Part shown: positions 35,153 to 43,607 of the stretch, one piece after another | How positions within the stretch are numbered: position 1 is the first letter of the stretch | Layout of the letters: each line of letters opens with the position of its first letter | Assembly (NCBI RefSeq): GCF_024168825.1 | Contig: NZ_JALJWH010000001.1 | Coordinates: forward strand, 4,092,001 to 4,156,000 | DNA: 64,000 nt | DNA from: Paenarthrobacter sp. A20 | GTDB taxonomy: Bacteria > Actinomycetota > Actinomycetes > Actinomycetales > Micrococcaceae | Reading direction: 5' to 3' | The notes under the pieces: generated by a model | What the model saw: the letters and a program-made list of their open reading frames with translations, nothing else | Told to the model about the DNA's origin: nothing | Databases searched by the model: none | Made by a program: the position numbers and the translations under genes

Positions 35153-36163
35153 CTAGGCCCCGCCCACCATTTGCAGGAACTCGCCCTCGGAGACCACTTC
35201 GATCTGTTGGCCCTTGGCGTGAAGTTCCAGGACCCGTTTGGCCTTGCCCGTGAGTCGTCCGGCGCGAAGGTCCCCTGCCACGAACCCGTCGCCCACAATG
35301 AGCACAGTGGTCCGTGCGGTCACCCGGCTTTCGGGCCGTGCCCCCATGTCGGCCGCCCGTGATTTTGCTTCCGGGCGCGTGATCGCGAGGTCGCCCGTGA
35401 ACACCACAGTCTGCCCAAAGAGCGGATGTCCAGGCTCCGCCGCGGGGTTGGGCAAAGGGTTGGGGCCTTCCTCCGGCCAGGCAGACCAACCGCTGGGGCC
35501 ACCGAGGGCTCGTTCGAGGGAGGGTTCGGCAGTGCTTCCAGTCCTGGCCGCGAGCGCCGACATTGTCGCTTTGGAGAGGCCCTGCGCGGGATCGAAGGCC
35601 GGCTGCTGGGGCAGGTTCAGGCCAAGGGACAAATAGAGTTCGGCGATGCTGTTGGCGTTGTTCCGCCGGGCGATGTCCACCAAAATACCGGCGCAGGCAC
35701 GGGCGTCCTCTGCGGCGTCGTGGTGGTTGACCAGGGGTACGCCGGCCTCTTCCGCCGCGTAAGGCAAGGAGTTGGACACCAGTGAGTAGCAGCGGCGGGA
35801 CAGCATCACCGTGCACACATAGTCATAGGCGGGTCCGGCAAGCCCTGATACTTCCAAGCCTGACCGGATGACGCCGAGGTCGAAGGCTGCGTTGTGTGCG
35901 GCGAGTACGTCGCCCCCGATGAAGGCGCCGATCTCAGGGAAGAGTTCACCGAACCGCGGGCGACCTGCAACGTCTTCGGCCCGGATGCCATGGATACGCG
36001 TGTTGTGGAATTCGAAGTGGTCATGGTTCTCCGGTGGCCGCATGAGCCAGGAGGCTTCTTCCACCACAACACCGCCGCGGACTTTGCTGAGGCCCACCGA
36101 ACACGGCGACCCCCGGAAGCCGTTGGCTGTTTCAAAGTCGATCGCCGTAAAGTCCAATGCCAC
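35153..36163 (-). CDS. DEDDh 3'-5' exonuclease with C-terminal BRCT domain
   Basis: A 336-aa fusion from GTG 36163. The N-terminal exonuclease domain, like the DNA polymerase III epsilon subunit, shows AIDFETA (D9, E11), the second motif in LAAHNAAFDLGVI and HHDAAEDARACA for the last motif. Residues about 185–245 are a proline-rich linker, then a BRCT domain (about 246–332) with FGQTVVFTGDLAITRPEAKSRAADMGA, similar to the BRCT of DNA ligase. A role in DNA repair or replication is likely. The leaderless −10 TAATCT fits this GTG start. Confidence 0.9.
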   Translation of the reverse strand: MALDFTAIDFETANGFRGSPCSVGLSKVRGGVVVEEASWLMRPPENHDHFEFHNTRIHGIRAEDVAGRPRFGELFPEIGAFIGGDVLAAHNAAFDLGVIRSGLEVSGLAGPAYDYVCTVMLSRRCYSLVSNSLPYAAEEAGVPLVNHHDAAEDARACAGILVDIARRNNANSIAELYLSLGLNLPQQPAFDPAQGLSKATMSALAARTGSTAEPSLERALGGPSGWSAWPEEGPNPLPNPAAEPGHPLFGQTVVFTGDLAITRPEAKSRAADMGARPESRVTARTTVLIVGDGFVAGDLRAGRLTGKAKRVLELHAKGQQIEVVSEGEFLQMVGGA

Positions 36164-36169
36164 TGGACA

Positions 36170-36175
36170 AGATTA
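36170..36175 (-). promoter_or_regulatory. −10 element of a leaderless promoter for the exonuclease–BRCT gene
   Basis: TAATCT on the minus strand, then TGTCCA, then GTG 36163. It lies immediately after the terminator of the preceding ABC operon. Confidence 0.6.
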
Positions 36176-36182
36176 CAGCCGG

Positions 36183-36221
36183 AAAAGGCCGCCCCAGCCG
36201 ATTTCCCCGGCGGGGCGGCCC
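36183..36221 (-). terminator. Terminator of the YtrA-type ABC operon
   Basis: On the minus strand, CCGCCCC pairs with GGGGCGG around a smaller inner stem (with one bulged base), then GGCC and TTTT. It ends the GntR–ATPase–permease operon. Confidence 0.8.
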
Positions 36222-36258
36222 TTCCGGCCTGCTTTGTGGTGAACACTACATTCGAGGC

Positions 36259-36945
36259 TTACGGCGTCGCCCTGCGAAGGGTTGTGTAGGATCCGGCTGC
36301 GAGCACAACGCACAGCAGGGCTGCCCATCCACTGACGCTCAACGGGGTCTGTTGGGCGAACCAGCTTCCAACGTGTCCCCACCATTCGAGCCAGGTGGCG
36401 AGGGCGGCAAGGCCGATCAGGGCCACTGCCGATCCCAGTGTGGAGACCAACGTGCCGCTTGTCCCCCAGCGCTTGAAAATGGTGGCGAACCAGAATCCGA
36501 TGATGAACATGAACATCATCACAACGAAGAAGAACGCTGCGGTGGAGTACCAAGGCCCGTCTGTTACCCACGGGATCTTGAAGAAGTAGCCGTAGACACC
36601 CCACCCGTTGGTCGCCCCTTCAATCACACCGCCCAACAGGTAAAGGCCCGTCATGCCGAGTGCGATCAGGGAGAACAGTCCCAGGGTGCCGAGATAGAAC
36701 GCCCTGCGGCTGATGCTCAGGCCCTGCGAGAACGGGAAGACCAGGGTCATGCTCTGGATTCCGAGGACCAGGAAGTACCACATTGGCGCCTGGCTGCCCC
36801 CTCCGTACTTGCCTTCCTGCACGGGGATCAGGGCGAAGATGGCGAGCGACATCAAGAAGGACGCCGCCAGGATGGTCAGGGGCCATCCAATGTATGTCCA
36901 CTTGTTGATCAGCTGCATCCGGGCAACTGCCATAGTCCTGCTCAT
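36259..36945 (-). CDS. ABC transporter membrane protein of the YtrA-type operon
   Basis: A 228-aa protein with six hydrophobic segments, starting MSRTMAVARMQLINKWTYIGWPL. No cleavable signal is visible. It has no strong sequence motif, but its place as third gene after a GntR repressor and an ABC ATPase, with a 4-base ATGA overlap, makes it the membrane partner of that ATPase. The cargo is unknown; relatives of this arrangement respond to cell-envelope stress. Confidence 0.82.
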   Translation of the reverse strand: MSRTMAVARMQLINKWTYIGWPLTILAASFLMSLAIFALIPVQEGKYGGGSQAPMWYFLVLGIQSMTLVFPFSQGLSISRRAFYLGTLGLFSLIALGMTGLYLLGGVIEGATNGWGVYGYFFKIPWVTDGPWYSTAAFFFVVMMFMFIIGFWFATIFKRWGTSGTLVSTLGSAVALIGLAALATWLEWWGHVGSWFAQQTPLSVSGWAALLCVVLAAGSYTTLRRATP

Positions 36946-37889
36946 CGCTTTGCCTCCAACGTGTCATCGGCGAATTCGCCGGGGGTGGGTCCTGGGCCGG
37001 CAGCTCCATCACCGCCTGCCCGGATCATGGTTTTACGGACCACCAACTGCTGCAGGGAAACGGGCGACAATTCAAGGCCCAGCTCCTGCGCCTCGGCTCG
37101 CTCACTGCCTCCGAGGACCTCGTCCACTGTCACCGATGCCAGCGACCCGAGAGTCTCACGGTGGAGAATCTTCTTGCCCGCCAGGAAGGCATCCACCTTG
37201 TCAGCGGAACCGGAGACTGTGACGGCAGAACCCCGGATGTCCTCGGCATCTGCGTCCATGATGATCCGCCCCCTGTCGATCACCACCACGTGTTCCAACA
37301 GGTTGGCCACTTCATCTATCAGGTGCGAGGACAGGATGATGGTGCGCGGGTGTTCCGCATAGTCCTCAACGAGGCGGTCGTAGAACAATTGGCGGGCAAC
37401 GGCGTCGAGTCCCAAATATGGTTCGTCAAAGAAGGTCAGCTCGGCCCGTGAGGCGAGGCCAATGATGACTCCGACGGCGGAGAGCTGGCCCCGGGAGAGT
37501 TTCTTGATACGCCGTTTGACGGGGAGCTGGAAGTCTTCAGCCAGACGGTCGGCGAACTCCTGGTCCCAGTTCTTGTAGAACAGCGCTGCGGATCGGAAAG
37601 CGTGGCGCGGCTGGAAGTCGTCAGGGTATTTCTGCGATTCCCGGATGAAGCAGATCCGCGACAGCACGGCCTCGTTTTCATAGGCGCTGGCGCCGAAGAC
37701 AAGGGCTTGGCCGGATGTGGCGAAGGCCTGTGCGGTCAGGATGGACATCAACGTGGTCTTGCCTGCGCCGTTTCGCCCGAGCAGCCCGTAGATGCGGTTC
37801 GCGGAGAGGCTCAGGTTGACGTTGTCCAGTGCGTTGACGTCTTTGTAGTGCTTGATCAGGTTACGGGCCTCGACGATGGTTTCGTTCAC
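36942..37889 (-). CDS. ABC transporter ATP-binding protein (YtrB-like)
   Basis: A 315-aa ATPase. Walker A is GLLGRNGAGKTTLMS, the signature region reads IKKLSRGQLSAVGVIIGLAS and Walker B is LTFFDEPYLGLD. The signature is LSRGQ instead of LSGGQ, a common variant in this group. A C-terminal extension of about 90 residues follows the ATPase core. Both ends overlap neighbours by ATGA, so the three genes are translated together. Confidence 0.92.
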   Translation of the reverse strand: MNETIVEARNLIKHYKDVNALDNVNLSLSANRIYGLLGRNGAGKTTLMSILTAQAFATSGQALVFGASAYENEAVLSRICFIRESQKYPDDFQPRHAFRSAALFYKNWDQEFADRLAEDFQLPVKRRIKKLSRGQLSAVGVIIGLASRAELTFFDEPYLGLDAVARQLFYDRLVEDYAEHPRTIILSSHLIDEVANLLEHVVVIDRGRIIMDADAEDIRGSAVTVSGSADKVDAFLAGKKILHRETLGSLASVTVDEVLGGSERAEAQELGLELSPVSLQQLVVRKTMIRAGGDGAAGPGPTPGEFADDTLEAKR

Positions 37890-38287
37890 AGGGCCGCGCT
37901 CCTTTCCTTGTCTGTCCCGGGTTCCGGGGCAAGCCCGGAGCTGCGTTCAATCATGGTGTTCAGCTGCTCTGCCGAGATGCCCAGCTTCCGGGCCTCCAGT
38001 GCCAGCGGCTTGACGTACTGTTCGAAGAATTCCTCGGTCCGACGCGCTATCAACTGGGCACGCGCTCCCGTTGCAACGAACATCCCTATCCCCCTGCGTT
38101 TGTAGAGAATCCCTGAGTCCACCAGCACATTGACGCCTTTGGCAGCCGTTGCCGGGTTGATGCGGTGGAAGGCTGCGAACTCATTGGTGGAGGGCACTTG
38201 GGATTCCTCGGCCATGCTGCCGTCCACAATTCCGTTCTCGATGAGTTCGGCGATCTGCATGAAGATCGGCTTGCTGTCATCGATCAT
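37886..38287 (-). CDS. GntR-family repressor, YtrA subfamily
   Basis: A 133-aa regulator from ATG 38287 (MIDDSKPIFMQIAELIENGI); GTG codons at 38293 and 38296 are alternatives, the first with GAGG 5 bases upstream. The winged helix covers about residues 5–70 (SQVPSTNEFAAFHRINPATAAKGVNVLVDSGILYKRRGIGMFVATGA). The short C-terminal helical tail identifies the YtrA group, whose members repress their own ABC operon. A palindrome overlapping the start point of its own promoter fits autorepression. Confidence 0.92.
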   Translation of the reverse strand: MIDDSKPIFMQIAELIENGIVDGSMAEESQVPSTNEFAAFHRINPATAAKGVNVLVDSGILYKRRGIGMFVATGARAQLIARRTEEFFEQYVKPLALEARKLGISAEQLNTMIERSSGLAPEPGTDKERSAAL

Positions 38288-38305
38288 GAGCACCACCGCC
38301 TCACT

Positions 38306-38329
38306 GGTTCATTACTCATGTAACTAACC
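38306..38329 (-). promoter_or_regulatory. Candidate YtrA-type operator
   Basis: Arms GGTT-n2-TTAC and GTAA-n2-AACC form a symmetric 24-base site. It overlaps the downstream end of the −10 element and the predicted transcription start of the GntR operon, a typical repressor position. Confidence 0.65.
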
Positions 38330-38354
38330 ATACAAGCAACGAGGCAACTGTCAA
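38327..38354 (-). promoter_or_regulatory. Promoter of the GntR–ABC operon
   Basis: On the minus strand, a consensus −35 TTGACA (38349–38354) is followed by a 16-base spacer and −10 TATGGT (38327–38332). It is the best canonical promoter I can read in the window. Confidence 0.75.
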
Positions 38355-38389
38355 GGCTTCTACGGAAAATCGCGACGACGGCCGTCAAG

Positions 38390-38395
38390 TAGGCT
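38390..38395 (+). promoter_or_regulatory. −10 element of a leaderless promoter for the DedA gene
   Basis: TAGGCT, then 6 bases, then GTG 38402. It supports this GTG over the internal ATG at 38471. Confidence 0.5.
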
Positions 38396-38401
38396 TGTTG
38401 G

Positions 38402-39181
38402 GTGATCTTTTCTGCGATAAGCGACCTTGCCGTATCCACTTTCGGGGGCGCGGGACCGGTGCAGCCTTCCATGGCTTCGTTCCTGCCGGACTGGTTGAAC
38501 CCCCAGATCTTCCTGGCCGACCCCGCCCTGGCACCTTGGGTTGTGCTGCTGGTGTGCGGCATTGTCTTTGCGGAGACCGGCTTGCTGGTGGGCTTCTTCC
38601 TGCCCGGCGACTCCATGCTGTTCACGGCGGGCCTACTGGTTGCCACAGACACGATCAAATTCAACGTCTGGGCGTTGGCAGGCCTGATCATCGTCTCGGC
38701 AATCATCGGGAACCAGACCGGCTACCTCATCGGCTCCAAGGCCGGCCCAGCCATCTTCAACCGCCCCGACTCAAAGCTCTTCAAGAAAGAGAACGTCGAG
38801 AGCGCCCACGCCTTCTTTGAAAAGCATGGCGGCAAGGCGTTGATCCTGGCGAGGTTCGTGCCCATCATCCGTACCTTTGTGCCGGTAATCGTCGGCGTTG
38901 CCCAGATGGACAAGCGGAAATTCTTCCTCTTCAACGTCATTGGAGCCGTCCTCTGGGGCGGCGGAGTTACCCTGCTGGGCTACGTCCTCGGCGATCGTGT
39001 TCCGTGGGTCAGCGACAACCTGGACATCATTTTCATCGTCATTGTCCTGATCTCCGTTATCCCGGTCATTATTGAGGTTGCCCGGGGTTTCATGGCCAAG
39101 CGCAAGGCTGCAGCCCAGGGCACCGATCCCGTGGAGGAATTCATCGAGGAACACGAGGGCGGCAAGCACAGCGAGCCCTGA
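38402..39181 (+). CDS. DedA/SNARE-associated family membrane protein
   Basis: A 259-aa inner-membrane protein from GTG 38402. The family motif is EKHGGKALILARFVPIIRTFVPVIVGVAQM, which contains the conserved arginines, and the earlier stretch ETGLLVGFFLPGDSMLFTAG precedes it. DedA proteins are now linked to lipid-carrier flipping (undecaprenyl phosphate or phosphatidylethanolamine). The C-terminus is acidic and hydrophilic (EEFIEEHEGGKHSEP). A strong terminator follows. Confidence 0.92.
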   Translation: MIFSAISDLAVSTFGGAGPVQPSMASFLPDWLNPQIFLADPALAPWVVLLVCGIVFAETGLLVGFFLPGDSMLFTAGLLVATDTIKFNVWALAGLIIVSAIIGNQTGYLIGSKAGPAIFNRPDSKLFKKENVESAHAFFEKHGGKALILARFVPIIRTFVPVIVGVAQMDKRKFFLFNVIGAVLWGGGVTLLGYVLGDRVPWVSDNLDIIFIVIVLISVIPVIIEVARGFMAKRKAAAQGTDPVEEFIEEHEGGKHSEP

Positions 39182-39207
39182 GGCTCCTCCAACGCTCACC
39201 TCAGATG

Positions 39208-39240
39208 AAAAAGGCACCCCGCATGGCGGGGTGCCTTTTT
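39208..39240. terminator. Bidirectional terminator between DedA gene and rdgB
   Basis: A 15-bp perfect stem (AAAAAGGCACCCCGC) with an ATG triloop; A and T runs flank it, so it works for both convergent genes. Confidence 0.93.
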
Positions 39241-39255
39241 GCTTGCAGTCAGAGG

Positions 39256-39918
39256 CTACGGGGCTTTGGCCCCGGTCAGCGCAGACACGATCGCGGGAAG
39301 CAGGGCACGGAACGCCTGGCCACGATGGCTGATGGCATTCTTCTCCTCGGAGCTCAGCTCCGCACAGCTGCGGTCCATCCCTGCCGGCTGAAGCACGGGG
39401 TCATAGCCGAAGCCACCATCACCGCGGGGTTCACGCAGGAGTGTTCCTTCCAGCTGGCCATACTCCACGGTCTCGTGGGCGATGCCCTCGGTACCGGGCA
39501 CAGCCAAGGCCGCAGCACAGACAAACGCTGCTCCCCGGAACGAATCGGGTACATCGGAGAGCTGGGCCAACAGCAGCCTCAAGTTGGCAGCGTCGTCGCC
39601 GTGGGTTCCTGCCCATCGGGCGGAGAAAATGCCCGGAGCCCCACCCAGGACATCCACAGCCAAGCCGGAGTCATCCGCGATGGCCACCAAGCCCGTCGCC
39701 TCTGCCACAGCGCGGGCTTTGAGGAGCGAGTTCTCGGCAAACGTCACGCCAGTTTCCGCAACGTCCGGGCCGCCTGCCGCAGCGGCATCCACTACTTGGG
39801 TGTCGACGTCGAGCCCTGGGACCTGGCCCCGCAGCAGCTCGCGGAGTTCCTTTAGCTTCCCCTTGTTGTGAGTGGCAAGGACGAGGCGGGGAGCCCCGGA
39901 TTCCAGTGCGCCGCTCAC
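39256..39918 (-). CDS. rdgB: dITP/XTP pyrophosphatase (RdgB/HAM1)
   Basis: Removes noncanonical purine triphosphates (dITP, XTP) from the nucleotide pool. The protein is 220 aa, with [17 protein letters not shown] at the N-terminus, [27 protein letters not shown] in the middle and the C-terminal [15 protein letters not shown], all standard for the family. The start overlaps the rph stop as ATGA, the common rph–rdgB pair. Confidence 0.96.
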   Translation of the reverse strand: MSGALESGAPRLVLATHNKGKLKELRELLRGQVPGLDVDTQVVDAAAAGGPDVAETGVTFAENSLLKARAVAEATGLVAIADDSGLAVDVLGGAPGIFSARWAGTHGDDAANLRLLLAQLSDVPDSFRGAAFVCAAALAVPGTEGIAHETVEYGQLEGTLLREPRGDGGFGYDPVLQPAGMDRSCAELSSEEKNAISHRGQAFRALLPAIVSALTGAKAP

Positions 39919-40673
39919 GGGGCTTCGGCCAAGGTCTCGCGCTGGATAGCGGACAATTGGCTGGTGCCCAGGAGGGCAAGGTCCAGCAATGCGTTCAGTT
40001 CGTCCCGGTCGAACGGTGCGCCCTCTGCGGTTCCCTGGACTTCGACGAACTTGCCGGAACCGGTGACCACCACGTTCATGTCCGTCTCCGCACGGACATC
40101 CTCCACGTACGGCAGGTCAAGCATGGGGACCCCGTCGATGATGCCAACGGAGACAGCTGCAATCGTGTCGACGAGCGGCTCGGCGTTGCGGGCGATGAGC
40201 TTGTTTTCCCGAGCGAAACGGATTGCTTCTGCCAGCGCCACGTAGGCGCCGGTGATCGCAGCCGTGCGGGTACCGCCGTCGGCTTGCAGGACATCGCAGT
40301 CAAGGACGATGGTGTTTTCACCGAGCGCCTTGGTGTCGATGATCGAGCGCAGCGAGCGGCCGATCAGGCGCGAGATCTCATGCGTGCGTCCGCCGATCTT
40401 GCCCTTGACGGACTCGCGGTCCGAACGGGTGTTGGTGGCACGGGGAAGCATCGCGTACTCGGCAGTGACCCAGCCGCGGCCTTCGCCCTTGAGCCAGCGC
40501 GGCACACCCTCGGTCAGAGAAGCCGTGCACAGGACCCGGGTGTTGCCGAACTCGATCAGCGCCGATCCTTCGGCCTGCTTGGACCAGCCGCGGGTAATGC
40601 TGATGGGTCGCAGTTGGTCGGGTGTACGGCCGTCAGCACGAATGACGGGTGTGGCTGTAGCTTCAGAAGTCAT
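39915..40673 (-). CDS. rph: Ribonuclease PH
   Basis: Phosphorolytic 3' trimming of tRNA precursors, 252 aa. Family features are [70 protein letters not shown] and the C-terminal [20 protein letters not shown]. The ATG has TAAGCT ending 6 bases upstream and no SD. It is coupled to rdgB. Confidence 0.96.
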   Translation of the reverse strand: MTSEATATPVIRADGRTPDQLRPISITRGWSKQAEGSALIEFGNTRVLCTASLTEGVPRWLKGEGRGWVTAEYAMLPRATNTRSDRESVKGKIGGRTHEISRLIGRSLRSIIDTKALGENTIVLDCDVLQADGGTRTAAITGAYVALAEAIRFARENKLIARNAEPLVDTIAAVSVGIIDGVPMLDLPYVEDVRAETDMNVVVTGSGKFVEVQGTAEGAPFDRDELNALLDLALLGTSQLSAIQRETLAEAP

Positions 40674-40679
40674 GGTTCA

Positions 40680-40685
40680 AGCTTA
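40680..40685 (-). promoter_or_regulatory. −10 element of a leaderless promoter for rph
   Basis: TAAGCT on the minus strand, then TGAACC, then ATG 40673. Confidence 0.55.
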
Positions 40686-40719
40686 GCCAAGCTGATGGCA
40701 CTGCCCGACGCCGGTAAAG

Positions 40720-41517
40720 CTAGATCGTGTAGTGGACTCCGGCCACGGCAACGGCGACATCGCCGGCGAACACTGGTTTGGCCTCGGAGAGCACCTTGGT
40801 TTGTGATGTCCACACAGGGATGTGGGTGAGGAGGAGGCGCCTTGCCCCCGCGTTCGTTGCGGCCTCGCCAGCGCGCTTGCCGGTCAGGTGGACGTCCTTG
40901 ATGTCGTCGTCCCTGCCTTCCTCGAAGGCCGCCTCGCAGAGGAACAAATCGGATCCCTTGGCCGCGTCTTCGAGCCCTTGGCAGGAATCGGTGTCGCCCG
41001 AGTACGTCAGGATCTTGGTCACCGGGACGCCGTCCTTCCCGGGCTCCGTAGCCGTCACGCGCAGAGCGTAAGCCTCTTCAACAGGGTGATTAACGGCGTA
41101 GGGAGTCACAGTGAACGGACCCACGGTGACAGGCTTGAGTTCGGCCCAGTTGGTGAAGTCGAATTCCTCGTGCATGCCGGGATCCAGTTCCAAGCCATAG
41201 GCGGTGGCCATCCGGTCCGCTGTTGCAGCAGGGCCCCACACCGGCAGCCTGTCCCGGCCCCATCCCCCGGGCTTCCAGCGAACAGCCACGTGGAGCCCGC
41301 ACAGGTCCATGCAGTGATCCGGGTGCAGGTGGGTGAGGAAGATCGCATCGATGTCCTCGAGGTCGGTGTAGCGCTGGATCGCTCCCAAGGCTCCGCTGCC
41401 CAGGTCCATGACGATCTTCCACTCGCGCTCACCGTCGTGCGCTGTTACCAAATAGCACGACGCCGGTGATCCGGGGCCTGGGAAGGAACCGGTGCACCCA
41501 ACAATGGTCAGTTTCAC
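40720..41517 (-). CDS. Metallo-beta-lactamase-fold hydrolase (RNase Z-like)
   Basis: A 265-aa MBL-fold enzyme. The metal motif is [19 protein letters not shown], with later ligands in [10 protein letters not shown] and the final histidine of LLLTHIPVW. The opening [20 protein letters not shown] is characteristic of the actinobacterial protein encoded between murI and rph. Its precise substrate is not established; RNase Z-type tRNA processing or cyclic-nucleotide phosphodiesterase activity has been suggested for relatives. The start overlaps the murI stop as ATGA. Confidence 0.92.
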   Translation of the reverse strand: MKLTIVGCTGSFPGPGSPASCYLVTAHDGEREWKIVMDLGSGALGAIQRYTDLEDIDAIFLTHLHPDHCMDLCGLHVAVRWKPGGWGRDRLPVWGPAATADRMATAYGLELDPGMHEEFDFTNWAELKPVTVGPFTVTPYAVNHPVEEAYALRVTATEPGKDGVPVTKILTYSGDTDSCQGLEDAAKGSDLFLCEAAFEEGRDDDIKDVHLTGKRAGEAATNAGARRLLLTHIPVWTSQTKVLSEAKPVFAGDVAVAVAGVHYTI

Positions 41518-42545
41518 AGTCCACGCCCCAAGGTTGCGCCCGCTCCGGCGTTGAGGGTGTCGCCGGGTTGCACGAAATACGAACGGCGGGACAGGCCGGA
41601 ACCCGAACGTGCCGCTTCCAGCATCTCGGGAGTAATGCGGGCGAGGCTGCCTGTCGGGTACTGGGCAGCTACGTGATCCACGTGCTTCACGGAGAGGACT
41701 TCAGGTCCCAGGAAGCGCCGGGCCAGGGTCTCGAACTGGTCGGCATCGCCGGTGGCGATGAATTCGTGGCTGGGCGTGCTGGACTCTGTCCGCTGGATCC
41801 CATGGTTGGCCAAAGCCCGGTAGACGTCCTTGGCGGTCTCCTCGGCGCTGGAAACGAGCGTGACGTCCTCTCCCATGACGAAGGAGATAACACCTGTCAG
41901 CAGCGGGTAGTGCGTACATCCCAGGACAACGGTGTCCACACCGGCGCGTTTGAGCGGCTCCAGGTACTCATGTGCAGCGGCGAGCAGGTCCGGGCCGGTA
42001 GTGATTCCGGCCTCCACAAAGTTCACGAAGGCGGGGCACGCCACAGATGTGATGGTGAGGTCCGGAGCGGCCGCAAAGGTGTCCTCGTAGGCACGCGATC
42101 CCACGGTGGCCGACGTTCCGATGACCCCGATCTTGCCCGAGCGCGTAGCGGAGACCGCACGACGCACTGCCGGCTGGATGACCTCGATGACCGGAATGCC
42201 ATAGCGGGCCGTATAGCGTTCGCGGGCGTCCCGCAGCACGGCCGCTGACGCCGAATTACACGCAATGGTCAGCAATTTCACGCCCGAGTCCACCAACTCG
42301 TCCATCACGCCCAAGGCATTGGCACGCACTTCGGCGATGGGAAGCGGACCGTAGGGGCCGTTGGCGGTGTCGCCGACGTAGAGGATTGATTCATTGGGGA
42401 GTTGATCGATGATGGACCGCGCTACGGTCAATCCGCCCACGCCGGAGTCGAAAATGCCGATCGGGCGGGCGCTTACCAGTTCCCCCGCGCTGATGGAGGC
42501 CCCACTGTCCGGCGCGCTGCCTGGTGAACCCGATGCTGAAGTCAT
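41514..42545 (-). CDS. murI: Glutamate racemase
   Basis: Supplies D-glutamate for peptidoglycan. The catalytic parts are visible: [13 protein letters not shown] with D33, ACNSASAA with C96 and GCTHYPLL with C210. I use ATG 42545, giving 343 aa; the first 27 residues are low-complexity and the C-terminus extends about 50 residues beyond the usual 265–290 aa enzyme. No SD precedes this ATG; an ATG at 42584 is the alternative. It is the upstream partner of the MBL gene. Confidence 0.93.
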   Translation of the reverse strand: MTSASGSPGSAPDSGASISAGELVSARPIGIFDSGVGGLTVARSIIDQLPNESILYVGDTANGPYGPLPIAEVRANALGVMDELVDSGVKLLTIACNSASAAVLRDARERYTARYGIPVIEVIQPAVRRAVSATRSGKIGVIGTSATVGSRAYEDTFAAAPDLTITSVACPAFVNFVEAGITTGPDLLAAAHEYLEPLKRAGVDTVVLGCTHYPLLTGVISFVMGEDVTLVSSAEETAKDVYRALANHGIQRTESSTPSHEFIATGDADQFETLARRFLGPEVLSVKHVDHVAAQYPTGSLARITPEMLEAARSGSGLSRRSYFVQPGDTLNAGAGATLGRGL

Positions 42546-42648
42546 AATTATTCGAGAATAAGGCTTCCCATGGTGTGCGGCCATTACCTGTGGTCTCCGC
42601 CTCGTGTCTGATTTGTCACAGGGCAGGAGCACCAACGGGCCGTCGTGA

Positions 42649-43245
42649 TCAGGATTTCCCCTGCCTTGCGGCCATCATGGCTTGAACCAAGGACTCCTGG
42701 AGCCACGTAGTGAAGTTGTAGACCAAGGCCAGGTAACTCTCTACGTCCTCCGCCTGGCTCCAGTCCTGCATGCTGTGAATGTGCTCGGCGTCCGCTTCGT
42801 CCCGGATATCCAGTCGTTCAGCCAGGACCAGCCGGACGTCGTTCAGCGCCATGGACCAACGAGTAGCATCTTCCGGCGACAGGACGAGGTCGTCCTTGTC
42901 CAGTCCCAAGGCGGCAGCCTTCAAGGCCCCGATCTTGTTTTCCCGCACGGAGCGTTCGGTGAGTTGCCGGAACTCCAGCGAGCCGCCGTCGTCGTCCTTC
43001 ATGACGTTGGGCAAGAGCCGCAGGAGGGCGCGGTCGCTCGGCTGCTTGACGTCCATGTCCAGGCCGATGAGCGCCGCCAGTGGGTCCTCGTTCTCCCGCA
43101 CGTCCTGCTCCAGCATGGAGATGACGTCGTCCAGCAATCCGCGCAGGAGATCGCGTTCGGCGGGTTCGAGGTATCCGGAGATGCCCTTGAGTCCGTACTT
43201 AAATGCCTTAGCCACGCTGCCGGCCGCCCTTTCCGGGTGTTTCAT
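42649..43245 (-). CDS. DUF2017 protein
   Basis: A 198-aa (or slightly shorter) cytosolic helical protein found in actinobacteria between clpS and murI. Visible features are the basic N-terminus [57 protein letters not shown] and the long C-terminal helix around [28 protein letters not shown] 43245 overlaps clpS by 38 bases; GTG 43215 would overlap by only 8 and is an equally good start. Its function is unknown; the link with clpS suggests a part in regulated proteolysis, which is inference. Confidence 0.88.
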   Translation of the reverse strand: MKHPERAAGSVAKAFKYGLKGISGYLEPAERDLLRGLLDDVISMLEQDVRENEDPLAALIGLDMDVKQPSDRALLRLLPNVMKDDDGGSLEFRQLTERSVRENKIGALKAAALGLDKDDLVLSPEDATRWSMALNDVRLVLAERLDIRDEADAEHIHSMQDWSQAEDVESYLALVYNFTTWLQESLVQAMMAARQGKS

Positions 43246-43570
43246 TGCCGCTTGCAGCTTTCTCCACAGTGGCCCACAGACCAAAACCGTGCATGGCCAC
43301 CGCGTGCTGCTCCACTTGTTCCTTGCTGCCGTGCGCCACAATCGAGCGGCCCTTCTTGTGGACCTCCATCATGAGCTTGTGCGCTTTGGAGTCGGAATAA
43401 CCGAAGTAACTCTGGAAAACAAAGCTCACATAGCTCATGAGATTCACGGGATCATTCCAGATCACAAGGTTCCACGGGATATCAGGGGCTGTCAGGACAT
43501 CGGTGGAGGACTGCTCCGCGGCTTTGGTCCGCTCATCGATGTCCGTGCCATACGCAACGCTAGGGCTCAT
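43208..43570 (-). CDS. clpS: ATP-dependent Clp protease adaptor ClpS
   Basis: N-degron adaptor that delivers proteins with destabilising N-termini to ClpAP/ClpCP. It is 120 aa. The fold's markers are WNLVIWNDPVNLMSYVSFVF, containing the binding-site ND pair, KAHKLMMEVHKKGRSIVAHG and a flexible C-terminus. The ATG at 43570 has TAGAAT ending 6 bases upstream and no SD. It is divergent from pncB with 37 bases between the start codons. Confidence 0.95.
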   Translation of the reverse strand: MSPSVAYGTDIDERTKAAEQSSTDVLTAPDIPWNLVIWNDPVNLMSYVSFVFQSYFGYSDSKAHKLMMEVHKKGRSIVAHGSKEQVEQHAVAMHGFGLWATVEKAASGNETPGKGGRQRG

Positions 43571-43576
43571 CTGTCC

Positions 43577-43582
43577 ATTCTA
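43577..43582 (-). promoter_or_regulatory. −10 element of the leaderless clpS promoter
   Basis: TAGAAT on the minus strand, then GGACAG, then ATG 43570. It is 13 bases from the divergent pncB −10 element. Confidence 0.6.
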
Positions 43583-43595
43583 TGGCGGCTCGCAC

Positions 43596-43601
43596 TAGAG
43601 T
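43596..43601 (+). promoter_or_regulatory. −10 element of the leaderless pncB promoter
   Basis: TAGAGT, then GAATTC, then GTG 43608. A −35 at normal spacing would fall on the clpS −10 element. Confidence 0.6.
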
Positions 43602-43607
43602 GAATTC

